This document shows, in pieces, positions 34,291-42,421 of a stretch of 64,000 bases of DNA. The notes under the pieces are model-generated. The model did no database searches and was not told where the DNA came from. It saw nothing but the letters and a program-made list of their open reading frames with translations. Source of the stretch: Planobispora rosea (GTDB lineage Bacteria > Actinomycetota > Actinomycetes > Streptosporangiales > Streptosporangiaceae); contig NZ_BMQP01000012.1 of NCBI RefSeq assembly GCF_014648175.1, positions 1 to 64,000 on the forward strand, in the 5' to 3' direction. Both the position numbers and the translations under genes were made by a program. Numbering within the stretch: the stretch's first letter is position 1; each line of letters begins with the position of its first letter.

Positions 34291-35756
34291 CGATGACGAG
34301 ACGGCGGGCACTGGGCCTGCTCGGGCTGGGGGCGGTCGCCGCGGTCTCCGGCCTCTCCGGCTGTTCCCTGCTCGCCGGGACCCCGCAGCCCAAGCTGCTG
34401 CCCAGCACCGCGCCGCTGCCCGCGCCGTTCACCGTGCCGCTGCCGCTGCCGGAGGTGGCGGCGCCGTACCGGACCGACGGCCGGGCCGACTACTACGAGC
34501 TGACCCAGAGCGTGGCCGAGGTGGAGATCCTGCCCGGCCTGCGCACCCGGGTCTGGGGGTACGGCGGGAGCTTCCCCGGCCCGACGATCGAGGCGCGCAG
34601 CGGGCGTGAGACCGTCGTGCGGGTCTCCAACGGGCTCGGCGCGCCGACCGTGACGCACCTGCACGGCGGCCGCACTCCGCCGGAGTCCGACGGGTACCCG
34701 ACCGACCTGGTGCAGCCGGGCGCCCGGCGCGACTACGTGTTCCCGCTCGACCAGCGGGCGGCCACGCTCTGGTACCACGACCACCGCATGGACTACACCG
34801 GGCAGCAGGTGTGGCGCGGGCTGGCGGGCTTCTTCCTGGTGCGCGACGACGAGGAGGACGCGCTCCCGCTGCCGGAGGGCGAGCGGGACATCCCGTTGAT
34901 GATCTGTGACCGGTCGTTCGCCGAGGACGGCTCCATGCCGTACCCGGGCTTCGCCGACCGGCCCGGCGTGCGCGAGCCGTACATGGGCGGGGTGCTGGGC
35001 GACGTCATCCTGGTCAACGGCGCGCCCTGGCCGGAGCTGCGGGTCGAGCGGGCGCGCTACCGCTTCCGGCTGCTCAACGGCTCCAACGCCCGGCCGTACG
35101 AGCTCGCGCTCTCGCCGGGCGGGACGATCGTGCAGATCGGCAGCGACGGCGGCCTGCTCACCGCGCCGCGGGGGATGCGCCAGGTACGGCTGGCACCGGG
35201 CGAACGGGCGGACGTGATCGTCGACTTCGCGGCCTACCGGGCCGGTGACCGGGTGGAGCTGCGCAACCTCGCCGACGAGGGCCCGCAGGGCAGGGTCATG
35301 CGTTTCGCCGTCGGCGGTGACGCGCGCGACGACTCGGCGATCCCCCGGACGTTGTCGCGGATCGAGCGGCTGGACCCGGCCGCGGCGAAGGCGACCAGGG
35401 ACTTCGCGTTCACCAGCGGGAGCCTGCACGGCGGCACGGGATGGTTGATCAACGACCATCCCTTCGACACCCGACGGATCGAGGCCCGCCCCCGCCTGGG
35501 CGATACCGAGATCTGGCGGCTGACCAGCGATGTCGCCCACCCCGTCCACCTGCACCTGGACCACTTCCAGGTGCTGTCGGTCAACGGTGAGCGCCGGCAG
35601 GGCCCTCCGGAGTGGAAGGACACCGTCGAGCTGCGCGACGCCCAGACCGTCGAGATCGTCACGAGGTTCACCGGCTACCGCGGCCGGTACGTCATGCACT
35701 GCCACAACCTCGAACACGAGGACATGGCGATGATGGCCAACTTCGAGGTCGTGTGA
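34287..35756 (+). CDS. Multicopper oxidase, Tat-exported lipoprotein
   Basis: A 489-residue three-cupredoxin oxidase of the CueO/bilirubin oxidase group. The N-terminus has twin arginines (TRRRALGLLGLGA) followed by a lipobox (LSGC), predicting folded export and membrane anchoring. Copper ligands are visible: THLHGG (about 122-127), WYHDH (about 163-167), HPVHLH (418-423) and HCHNLEHEDMAM (471-482), the last supplying Cys472 and the axial Met for type-1 copper. The family oxidises Cu(I), phenols or bilirubin while reducing oxygen to water. No Met-rich loop as in CueO is seen, so a phenol-type substrate is possible. Confidence 0.92.
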   Translation: MTMTRRRALGLLGLGAVAAVSGLSGCSLLAGTPQPKLLPSTAPLPAPFTVPLPLPEVAAPYRTDGRADYYELTQSVAEVEILPGLRTRVWGYGGSFPGPTIEARSGRETVVRVSNGLGAPTVTHLHGGRTPPESDGYPTDLVQPGARRDYVFPLDQRAATLWYHDHRMDYTGQQVWRGLAGFFLVRDDEEDALPLPEGERDIPLMICDRSFAEDGSMPYPGFADRPGVREPYMGGVLGDVILVNGAPWPELRVERARYRFRLLNGSNARPYELALSPGGTIVQIGSDGGLLTAPRGMRQVRLAPGERADVIVDFAAYRAGDRVELRNLADEGPQGRVMRFAVGGDARDDSAIPRTLSRIERLDPAAAKATRDFAFTSGSLHGGTGWLINDHPFDTRRIEARPRLGDTEIWRLTSDVAHPVHLHLDHFQVLSVNGERRQGPPEWKDTVELRDAQTVEIVTRFTGYRGRYVMHCHNLEHEDMAMMANFEVV

Positions 35757-35788
35757 CCCGTCCCCGTCGACCGCTCGGGAGGAGAGAC

Positions 35789-36181
35789 ATGTCCGCAGAC
35801 TCCACCGTGGACCTGGAGGAGAGGTTCCACGCCTTCCTCACCCGGTCCCCCCACGAACTGGGTCTCGGCCGGGAGGATCCGGCGGAGATCATCGACCGGT
35901 ACTACACCCCCGACATCGAATACTGCAACGACGGCGTCCGGCTCGACCGCGACCGGCTCATCGCGCACGTCGGGCCCGCACGCAGGAACGGGCGTGAGCT
36001 CGAGATCGAGGTGCGGGAGGCCCTGGTCCGCGGCGACCGGGCCGCCGCCCGCTACACCCTGCGCGCCGTCATGCGGAAGGGGAACACCGTGGAGATGGAG
36101 ATCTATCTGTTCGCCCGGTTCGCCCCCGACGGGCGCATCCGCCGCGTCGACTCGATCACCCGGACGATCCCGCGGAAATGA
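35789..36181 (+). CDS. SnoaL-like (NTF2-fold) polyketide cyclase family protein
   Basis: A 130-residue protein with the alpha+beta cone pattern: EIIDRYYTPDIEYCNDG, GRELEIEVREALVRGDRAAARYTLRAV and GRIRRVDSITR. NTF2-like proteins of this size include cyclases, isomerases and many of unknown role. GGGAGGAGAG precedes ATG 35789, 32 bp after the oxidase stop, so it is likely the third cistron. No catalytic residues can be assigned. Confidence 0.75.
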   Translation: MSADSTVDLEERFHAFLTRSPHELGLGREDPAEIIDRYYTPDIEYCNDGVRLDRDRLIAHVGPARRNGRELEIEVREALVRGDRAAARYTLRAVMRKGNTVEMEIYLFARFAPDGRIRRVDSITRTIPRK

Positions 36182-36188
36182 GCGGGAC

Positions 36189-37448
36189 TCAGCCGGTGCC
36201 GCAGTGGTCGAGGGCGAGCAGGGCGAGGGTCCGGGCGGCGGTGACGACCTGAGCGACGGGCACGGACTCGTCGGGACCGTGCGCGAGGTCGATGTCGCCG
36301 GGGCCGTACTGCACGGTCGGGATGCCGCCGAGCCCGGTGAGCAGCCGCAGGTCGCTGCCGTACGGGGCGCCCCAGACCGCGGGCGGGTCGCCTGCCGCCG
36401 CCGTGTGCGCCCCGGTCAGCCGGGCCAGCAGGCCGCCGTCGTCGGCGGGCAGGCGGCCGGAGGCGTACTGGCCGCCCCACCACTCCACCTCGACCGGGTG
36501 GGCGGACAGCCAGTCGTCGGCCGCGCAGGCGTCCGCGACCGCCTCCTCCAGCGCGCGCCGGGCGTCCTCCACGGGCTCGTCGAGCGCGATCCCGAGCCGT
36601 CCCTCCGCCACCAGCTCGCCGGGGACCGAGGAGGACCAGTCACCGGCGCGCACGGTCCCGATCTCGATCGCGTACGGCAGCGTCCAGCGCCGCATCAGCG
36701 GGTCCACTTCGGCGTTGCGCCGTGCCTCCAGTGCGCGCAGCGCAGCGAAGACCGGCCAGAACTTCTCCACCGCGCTCACCCCGGCGTCGCGGCGGGCGGC
36801 GTGCGCGGCCCTGCCGGGGACCCGCAGCCGGAAGGTCAGCGCTCCCGCGTTGGCGGGCACCACATCCAGGCCGGTCGGCTCCGGGATCACACAGGCGTCG
36901 GCCCGCCAGCCGCGGCGCAGCAGGGCGTAGGCGCCGAGCCCGCCGTCCTCCTCGCCCGCCACGCAGGCGACGAGCACGTCGCCGCGCAGCCGCGCGCGGA
37001 GCAGGACGCGGACCGCGAACAGCGCGGCGACCAGGCCGCCCTTCATGTCGCAGGCGCCCCGGCCGTACAGCGTCCCGTCCTCGACCCGGCCGCTGAAGGG
37101 GTCGTCGCTCCAGGCGGCGGGGTCGCCGGGCGGGACCACGTCCACGTGCGCGGTGAACATCAGGGAACGGCCGCCGCCGACGCCGGGCAACCGTCCGACC
37201 AGCCCCGACGCCCGGGAACGCGGCACCTCCATGCCCGGGAACCCCGGCTCGGCGGCCAGCTCGTCCACCGGGACGGGCCAGTGGTCGACCTCCAGGCCCT
37301 CGGCACGCAGCCAACGCGCCAGCCGGTCCTGGACGCCGGACTCGCCGGCGGTGCCCCCGACGCTCGGGATGCGGACCAGCTCGGCCAGGAGCTCGGTCAT
37401 GGCGGCCGTCTCGCTCTCGACCGCGGCGAGGACCTCGTCGGCGTCCAC
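36189..37448 (-). CDS. M20 family metallopeptidase (ArgE/DapE/CPG2-like)
   Basis: A 419-residue di-zinc hydrolase. Metal and catalytic residues are present in order: TAHVDVVPPGD (His ligand and catalytic Asp), YGRGACDMKGG (bridging Asp), VAGEEDGGLGA (general-base Glu and ligand Glu) and AHGPDES (final His). The lid domain lies between about residues 205 and 315. It cleaves amide bonds of N-acyl amino acids or peptides in the cytoplasm. GTG 37448 starts two bases after the formyltransferase stop, so both belong to the iron-box operon. The natural substrate may be a siderophore peptide or intermediate (inference). Confidence 0.88.
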   Translation of the reverse strand: MDADEVLAAVESETAAMTELLAELVRIPSVGGTAGESGVQDRLARWLRAEGLEVDHWPVPVDELAAEPGFPGMEVPRSRASGLVGRLPGVGGGRSLMFTAHVDVVPPGDPAAWSDDPFSGRVEDGTLYGRGACDMKGGLVAALFAVRVLLRARLRGDVLVACVAGEEDGGLGAYALLRRGWRADACVIPEPTGLDVVPANAGALTFRLRVPGRAAHAARRDAGVSAVEKFWPVFAALRALEARRNAEVDPLMRRWTLPYAIEIGTVRAGDWSSSVPGELVAEGRLGIALDEPVEDARRALEEAVADACAADDWLSAHPVEVEWWGGQYASGRLPADDGGLLARLTGAHTAAAGDPPAVWGAPYGSDLRLLTGLGGIPTVQYGPGDIDLAHGPDESVPVAQVVTAARTLALLALDHCGTG

Positions 37449-37450
37449 GT

Positions 37451-38398
37451 TCAGGGCTGCCGGGTGAGGTAGCCGCCCATGGTGCGGAAGACCGCGGTGG
37501 CGGGCAGGTCGGTGCCGTCCTCGGTGCGGACGCGCTCGATGACCAGGCCGCGGCTGCGTCCCCGGCGGGCCTCCGCGCCGGCGACGATGACGACGCCGTC
37601 GCCCTCGCGGATGAAGACGCGCCCGGGGGTGCCGCCGTAGATCCCCTCGGAGACCGATGCTTTCAGCACGCGGACGCGCTCGCCCCGGTAGTAGGTGAAG
37701 GCGTTGGGATACGGGTCGGACTGCGCCCGGACGAGCCGGGCGATGTCCTCGGCCGGCCAGGTCCAGTCGATGTTGCTGTCCTCGATGGACCGCTTGTGGA
37801 AGAAGCTGGCCTTGGAGCGGTCCTGGGGGGTCCAGTCGGTCCGGCCGGAGGCGATGAGTCCGAGCGCCTCGGTGACGACGGGCTCGATCAGGTCCACGGT
37901 CCGGTGGAACAGGTCGGTGGCGGTGTCCTCGGGCCCGACCGGGACGGCCCGCTGGAGCACGATGTCCCCGGCGTCCAGCTCCTCGTCCATCATGTGCGCG
38001 GTGACCCCGACCTCCTTCTCGCCGTTGATCAGCGCCCAGATCAGGGGGGAGAACCCGGCGTAGGCGGGGAGCAGGGAGTCGTGGACGTTGAGCGTGCCGT
38101 GCCGGGGGAGGTTGAAGATCTCCGGCGGGATCCACGTCCGCCAGTTGTTGGCGACGATGAGGTCCGGGCGGGCCTCCTTGAGCCGGAGCATCAGCTCCTC
38201 GTCGTCGGGCCGGTTGCGCAGCAGCACCGGGACGCCGTGCTCCTCGGCCAGGTCGGCCACCGAGTCGCTCCAGATCCTCTCGTAGGCGTGATCGCTCTTG
38301 GGATGCGTCACGACGAGCACCACCTCGTGCCCGGAGCCCAGGAGTGCCTGCAATGTGCGATGGCCCCAGGTCTGGTAGCCGAACATCACGATCCGCAT
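37451..38398 (-). CDS. Hydroxyornithine-type N-formyltransferase (Fmt-like)
   Basis: A 315-residue formyltransferase. The catalytic Asn104-x-His106 (LNVHDSLLPAYAGFSP) and DAGDI (142-146) are those of 10-formyltetrahydrofolate-dependent enzymes, followed by a C-terminal Fmt-like barrel. It resembles CchA of the coelichelin cluster, which makes N5-formyl-N5-hydroxyornithine, and is far more likely that than a second Met-tRNA formyltransferase because it is divergent from an ornithine N5-monooxygenase across an iron box. Methionyl-tRNA formyltransferase elements beyond the core are not evident. First gene of the minus-strand operon. Confidence 0.9.
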   Translation of the reverse strand: MRIVMFGYQTWGHRTLQALLGSGHEVVLVVTHPKSDHAYERIWSDSVADLAEEHGVPVLLRNRPDDEELMLRLKEARPDLIVANNWRTWIPPEIFNLPRHGTLNVHDSLLPAYAGFSPLIWALINGEKEVGVTAHMMDEELDAGDIVLQRAVPVGPEDTATDLFHRTVDLIEPVVTEALGLIASGRTDWTPQDRSKASFFHKRSIEDSNIDWTWPAEDIARLVRAQSDPYPNAFTYYRGERVRVLKASVSEGIYGGTPGRVFIREGDGVVIVAGAEARRGRSRGLVIERVRTEDGTDLPATAVFRTMGGYLTRQP

Positions 38399-38444
38399 GG
38401 TGCCTCCTTGTTAGGGAGAGGAGCAGAGGTTAGGCTCGCTTTAA

Positions 38445-38463
38445 TTAGGTGAGCCTAACCTAA
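38445..38463. promoter_or_regulatory. Iron box (IdeR/DmdR-type operator)
   Basis: TTAGGTGAGCCTAACCTAA matches the 19-bp consensus TTAGGTTAGGCTAACCTAA at 17 positions. It lies between the divergent formyltransferase and monooxygenase genes; a weaker TTAGGCTCGCTTTAA sits directly upstream (38430-38444). Confidence 0.92.
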
Positions 38464-38568
38464 TCGATATATCTGCTCATTGGAAGCCCGTTCCTCGCAC
38501 ACTCTGGCTGTCCGTGTGCCGCCCGGGTTTCCCTCGTGTCACATGTCCGGCTCCTGGAAAGGCGTTAG

Positions 38569-39912
38569 ATGTCCCCCTCGGAGAACCATGTCCACGACCT
38601 CGTCGGTATCGGGTTCGGACCGTCCAACCTCGCTCTGGCGATCGCGCTCCAAGAGCACGAGACGCAGACGGGCCGGCCGATCGACGCGGTGTTCCTGGAG
38701 AAGCAACCGGCGTTCGGATGGCACCGCGGCATGCTCCTGGAGGGCGCGACCATGCAGGTGTCCTTTCTGAAGGACCTGGTCACCATGCGGAATCCGACGA
38801 GCGAGTTCAGCTTCCTGCGCTATTTGCAGGACCGGGGGCGGCTGGCCGATTTCATCAACCACAAAACGATGTTTCCCTCGCGAATGGAATTCCACGACTA
38901 TCTTGAGTGGGCCGCCGCGCCCTTCGCCGACCGGGTGGAGTACGGGTCGGAGGTCGTCGCGGTCACCCCGGTCGTCGTGGACGGTGCGGTCGAGTGCTTC
39001 GACGTGGTGATACGGCGCGGCGGCGGCGCCGACGAGCTGACCATCCGCCGGACGCGCAACCTGGTGATCGCCATTGGGCTGGAGCCGTTCCTGCCCGAGG
39101 GCGCGGTGAACGACGAGCGCGTCTGGCACAGCGAGGAACTCCTGACCCGGGTCCCCGCGCTGCGCGACCCCAGACGGATGATCGTGGTCGGGGCCGGGCA
39201 GAGCGCCGCCGAGGTCACCGACTACCTGCACGGCTCCTTCCCGGAGGCCGAGGTCTGCGCCGTCTTCGCCAAGTACGGCTACACCCCCGCCGACGACAGC
39301 TCCTTCGCCAACCGCATCTTCGACCCCGTGGCGGTCGACCACTTCTACACCTCCCCCGACGAGGTGAAGGAGATGCTGCGGAACTACCACGCCTCCACCA
39401 ACTACTCGGTGGTCGACCTCGACCTCATCGACGAGCTCTACCGGCGCCACTACCAGGAGAAGGTGCGCGGCACCGAGCGGCTGCGCATCTTCAACGCCTC
39501 CCGGCTCGCCGGCGTCGCCGCGGACGGGACCTGCCTGCGGGTCACGGTGGAGTTCCTGCCGACCGGGGAGCGCACGGAGCTGGAGGCCGACGCGCTGGTC
39601 TACGCCACCGGCTACCGGCCGGGCGACCCCCTCACCCTGCTCGGCGAGGCGGGCGCGTACTGCCACCGGCTGCCCGGGGGCGGCCTGCGGATCGGCCGCG
39701 ACTACCGGGTGGCCACCACCGAGGCGATGCGCTGCGGCATCTACGTCCAGGGCGCCACCGAGCACACGCACGGCATCACCTCGACGTTGCTGTCGGCCAC
39801 CGCCGTACGGGTCGGCGAGATCGTCCGGTCGATCGACGGACGGCTGCACGGCGCCGACCACGGCGAACGGGACGATCGGAGCGACCGGGACCGCTACGCG
39901 TTCCGGCGCTGA
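38569..39912 (+). CDS. L-ornithine N5-monooxygenase
   Basis: A 447-residue flavin N-hydroxylase. GIGFGPSNLALA (residues 13-24) is the FAD-binding motif, VVGAGQSAAEVTDYL (about 205-219) the NADPH-binding motif, and VYATGYRPGDPL (about 345) the ATGY motif of this class. FLKDLVTMRNPTS matches the substrate-side loop of ornithine hydroxylases such as CchB, SidA and PvdA. It converts L-ornithine to N5-hydroxyornithine for hydroxamate groups. ATG 38569 has GGAAAGG upstream. Controlled by the adjacent iron box. Confidence 0.95.
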   Translation: MSPSENHVHDLVGIGFGPSNLALAIALQEHETQTGRPIDAVFLEKQPAFGWHRGMLLEGATMQVSFLKDLVTMRNPTSEFSFLRYLQDRGRLADFINHKTMFPSRMEFHDYLEWAAAPFADRVEYGSEVVAVTPVVVDGAVECFDVVIRRGGGADELTIRRTRNLVIAIGLEPFLPEGAVNDERVWHSEELLTRVPALRDPRRMIVVGAGQSAAEVTDYLHGSFPEAEVCAVFAKYGYTPADDSSFANRIFDPVAVDHFYTSPDEVKEMLRNYHASTNYSVVDLDLIDELYRRHYQEKVRGTERLRIFNASRLAGVAADGTCLRVTVEFLPTGERTELEADALVYATGYRPGDPLTLLGEAGAYCHRLPGGGLRIGRDYRVATTEAMRCGIYVQGATEHTHGITSTLLSATAVRVGEIVRSIDGRLHGADHGERDDRSDRDRYAFRR

Positions 39913-39931
39913 GCGGATCCCGGCGCATCGA

Positions 39932-39967
39932 CCGGACCCCGGCCCCGGCGTGCCGGCCGGGGTCCGG
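39932..39967. terminator. Bidirectional terminator hairpin
   Basis: CCGGACCCCGGCC (39932-39944) and GGCCGGGGTCCGG (39955-39967) form a perfect 13-bp stem with a 10-base loop between the convergent monooxygenase and permease genes. Confidence 0.85.
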
Positions 39968-39987
39968 CGGCGGAAGGGACCGGGCGA

Positions 39988-41145
39988 CTAGAGGGTCCGC
40001 TCGGCGCGGGCGAGCTGCCACATCAGGAACGGCGCGCCGAGCACCCCGGTCACCACGCCGACCGGCAGGACCATGTCGGTCAGGAGGCGCTGGCTGATCA
40101 GGTCGCTCACCAGCACGATCACCGAACCGGTGAGGGCGGCGGCGGTGACCGGCGGGACGGCGGCGCGGGCCAGTCGCTGGGCGATCTGGGGCGCGGCCAG
40201 CGCGACGAACAGGACGGGGCCGGCCGCCGCGGTGGCGAACGCGGCGAGCGCGGCCCCGCACAGCATGACGATCATGCGGGTGCGCTGCACCGGGGCGCCC
40301 AGGGCGACGGCCACCTCGTCGCCCAGGTGCAGGGCCCGCTGGAGCCGTACCAGCAGCAGGACCAGCGGGACCAGTACGGCCAGGGCCAGGGCCAGCGGCC
40401 GCGCGTGCGCCCAGCCGCGATCGTTGAGGCTGCCCACGAGCCAGCCCAGCACCCGCTGCGCCTGGTACACCTCCGCCCGGCTCACCAGGTAGTAGGTCAG
40501 GCTGACGCACATCCAGCTGACCCCGATGCCCACCAGCACGATCCGGTATCCCGTGGTGCCCCGGTTCCAGGCCAGCAGGTAGATCAGCAGACCGGCGGCG
40601 AGGGCGCCGCCCAGCCCGAGCGTCTGCGAGGAGAGGCCGGGCCCGGCACCGGCGACGATCCCGGCGGCGACGGCGGTGCCGGCCCCCTGGGTGATGCCGA
40701 GCATGTCCGGGCTGGCCAGCGGGTTGCGGGTGACGGACTGGAAGATCGCTCCCGCCATGCCGAACGCGGCCCCGGCGAGCAGGGCCACCGCGGCCCGGGG
40801 CAGCCGCAGCTCCTGGACCACGAACACGGCGGCGGTGTCGTCTCCCGCCCCCCACAGCGCGGGCACCACGTCGGGCAGCGGGACGGTGTAGTCGCCGGTG
40901 CCGACGCCGACGGTCAGGCAGAAGACCAGGAAGACGGCGGCGGCCATGGCGAGCCAGAGCAACGCCAGCCGGAGGCTCAGGGTGCCGGAGACGGCGGACC
41001 CGGCCAGGCGGAACGCGACGCGGCCGTGGGAGCGGGCGACGGTCAGGAAGGGCGCGGCGGAGGACGCGCCGGAAGACGGCGGCGAGGGGGCCGCGGAGGG
41101 GGTTGGGGAGGGGGTCGGGGGCGTCGGAGACGCGGGCGAGGGCAT
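39988..41145 (-). CDS. Iron-siderophore ABC transporter permease (FecCD family), second subunit
   Basis: A 385-residue permease. After a cytoplasmic Pro/Ser/Thr-rich N-terminal tail (about 60 residues) come the typical ten-segment FecCD features: ELRLPRAAVALLAGAAFGMAGAIFQSVTRNPLASPDMLGITQGAG, GLVGS-like WLVGSLN, and the final GVVTGVLGAPFLMWQLAR. It starts at ATG 41145, two bases past the stop of the first permease. The tail is longer than usual and repetitive (PSPASPTPPTPSPTPS). Confidence 0.93.
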   Translation of the reverse strand: MPSPASPTPPTPSPTPSAAPSPPSSGASSAAPFLTVARSHGRVAFRLAGSAVSGTLSLRLALLWLAMAAAVFLVFCLTVGVGTGDYTVPLPDVVPALWGAGDDTAAVFVVQELRLPRAAVALLAGAAFGMAGAIFQSVTRNPLASPDMLGITQGAGTAVAAGIVAGAGPGLSSQTLGLGGALAAGLLIYLLAWNRGTTGYRIVLVGIGVSWMCVSLTYYLVSRAEVYQAQRVLGWLVGSLNDRGWAHARPLALALAVLVPLVLLLVRLQRALHLGDEVAVALGAPVQRTRMIVMLCGAALAAFATAAAGPVLFVALAAPQIAQRLARAAVPPVTAAALTGSVIVLVSDLISQRLLTDMVLPVGVVTGVLGAPFLMWQLARAERTL

Positions 41146-41147
41146 GA

Positions 41148-42191
41148 TCACAGCTCCGCGAGTCGGCGGCGGCGGACCAGGGCGATGAAGAACGGCGCTC
41201 CGAGGAACGCCGCGACCAGGTTCACGTCGATCTCCTGCGGGCGCGCCACGACGCGCCCGATGATGTCGCCCACGAGCAGCAGGCACGGCGCGAGCAGCAT
41301 CGAGGCGGGCAGCAGCCAGCGGTGGTCGGGGCCGGTGATCATGCGGGCCACGTGCGGCACCACCAGTCCGACGAAGACGATCGGGCCGGTGACCGCCACC
41401 GCCGCGCCGGTCAGCAGGGTGACCGCCACGGCGACGCGCAGGCGGACCGCGCCGACCCGGTGCCCCAGCGCGGTGGCGACGTCGTCACCGAGGGAGATGC
41501 TGTTGAGGGCGGGCGCGGCGCTCAGCGCCAGGAACGCGGCGAAGGCGATGAAGGGCAGGACCTTGAGCAGCACCTCGAAGTCGTGCCCGGTCAGGGACCC
41601 CGACGACCAGTAGCGGTAGCGGTCCAGGGCCTCCGGATCGGTCAGCGCGATACCGCTGGTCAGCGAGTCCAGCAGGTAGGTGACCGCGACTCCGGCCAGG
41701 GCCAGCTTGACCGGGGAGGCGCCGCCCCGGCCCCGGCTGCCCAGCAGGTAGACCACGACGGCGGCGATCGCGGCGCCGCCGAAGGCGAACCAGATGGAGG
41801 TCAGCAGCCCGCTGAGCCCGAGCACTCCGGCGGCCACGACGGTGCCGAGGGCCGCGCCCGCGCTGATCCCGAGCAGCCCGGGGTCGGCCAGCGGGTTGCG
41901 GGTGAGGCCCTGCATGATCGCCCCGGCCAGGCCCAGCGCGGCCCCGGTGAGCACGGCGACCAGGGTGCGGATCGTCCGGGTACCCCGGACGATGGCCTCC
42001 ACCTCGGCGTCGAGCTGCGGATGGCCGGGGTCGGTGAGGGCGCGGATCACCTGATCGAGGGGGATGGCCCGGCTCCCGATCGCCAGGGAGAGCAGGCAGA
42101 GGGCGACCAGGGCCCCCGCCGCCGTGATGATCAGCAGCGGACGCCGCACGCGCCGGGTTCCGTGCGGAGGCGTTGTTCTCGGGGAGATCAC
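41148..42191 (-). CDS. Iron-siderophore ABC transporter permease (FecCD family), first subunit
   Basis: A 347-residue permease: TRTIRTLVAVLTGAALGLAGAIMQGLTRNPLADPGLLGISAGAALG, WSSGSLTG, and VAAFLGAPFFIALVRRRR at the end. I placed the start at GTG 42191. A TTG at 42218 would extend it by nine residues but lies inside an iron box, which is unlikely for a coding start. With the second permease it forms the ferric-hydroxamate channel. No ATPase gene accompanies the pair. Confidence 0.92.
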   Translation of the reverse strand: MISPRTTPPHGTRRVRRPLLIITAAGALVALCLLSLAIGSRAIPLDQVIRALTDPGHPQLDAEVEAIVRGTRTIRTLVAVLTGAALGLAGAIMQGLTRNPLADPGLLGISAGAALGTVVAAGVLGLSGLLTSIWFAFGGAAIAAVVVYLLGSRGRGGASPVKLALAGVAVTYLLDSLTSGIALTDPEALDRYRYWSSGSLTGHDFEVLLKVLPFIAFAAFLALSAAPALNSISLGDDVATALGHRVGAVRLRVAVAVTLLTGAAVAVTGPIVFVGLVVPHVARMITGPDHRWLLPASMLLAPCLLLVGDIIGRVVARPQEIDVNLVAAFLGAPFFIALVRRRRLAEL

Positions 42192-42210
42192 GAAGGTCCC
42201 ATCTGGCCTT

Positions 42211-42229
42211 TTAGGCAAGGCATACCTTA
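42211..42229. promoter_or_regulatory. Iron box upstream of the FecCD permeases
   Basis: TTAGGCAAGGCATACCTTA matches the IdeR consensus at 14 of 19 positions, 20 bp upstream of the permease GTG. Confidence 0.8.
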
Positions 42230-42267
42230 CTTACCTTGAGGATGCAAGCCTTGCGAGATCATTCGTC

Positions 42268-42286
42268 ATAGGTAAGGCTTACCTTA
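42268..42286. promoter_or_regulatory. Iron box upstream of the siderophore-binding lipoprotein and NRPS
   Basis: ATAGGTAAGGCTTACCTTA is close to palindromic (TAGGTAAGGCTTACCTTA core) and matches the IdeR/DmdR pattern. It is the second box in the divergent region and probably serves the plus-strand operon. Confidence 0.88.
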
Positions 42287-42421
42287 GTGTGACATGTTGA
42301 TCTATCCGCGGTGGTCTGTCGTGCCGGTACGGCGTGTGCTCCATCCGGTTCGGCGGCCTCGTGATCCGGAGGAACCCCAGAGGCCGACCCTGGACGTCGG
42401 CCAGAGCCCGAAGAGGAAACG

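Noticed and set aside
37451-38398. Methionyl-tRNA formyltransferase
   Set aside because: Position next to an ornithine N5-monooxygenase and an iron box argues for hydroxyornithine formylation, although the catalytic core is shared.
42192-42218. TTG 42218 as start of the first FecCD permease
   Set aside because: It lies within an iron box; GTG 42191 leaves the operator upstream of the gene.
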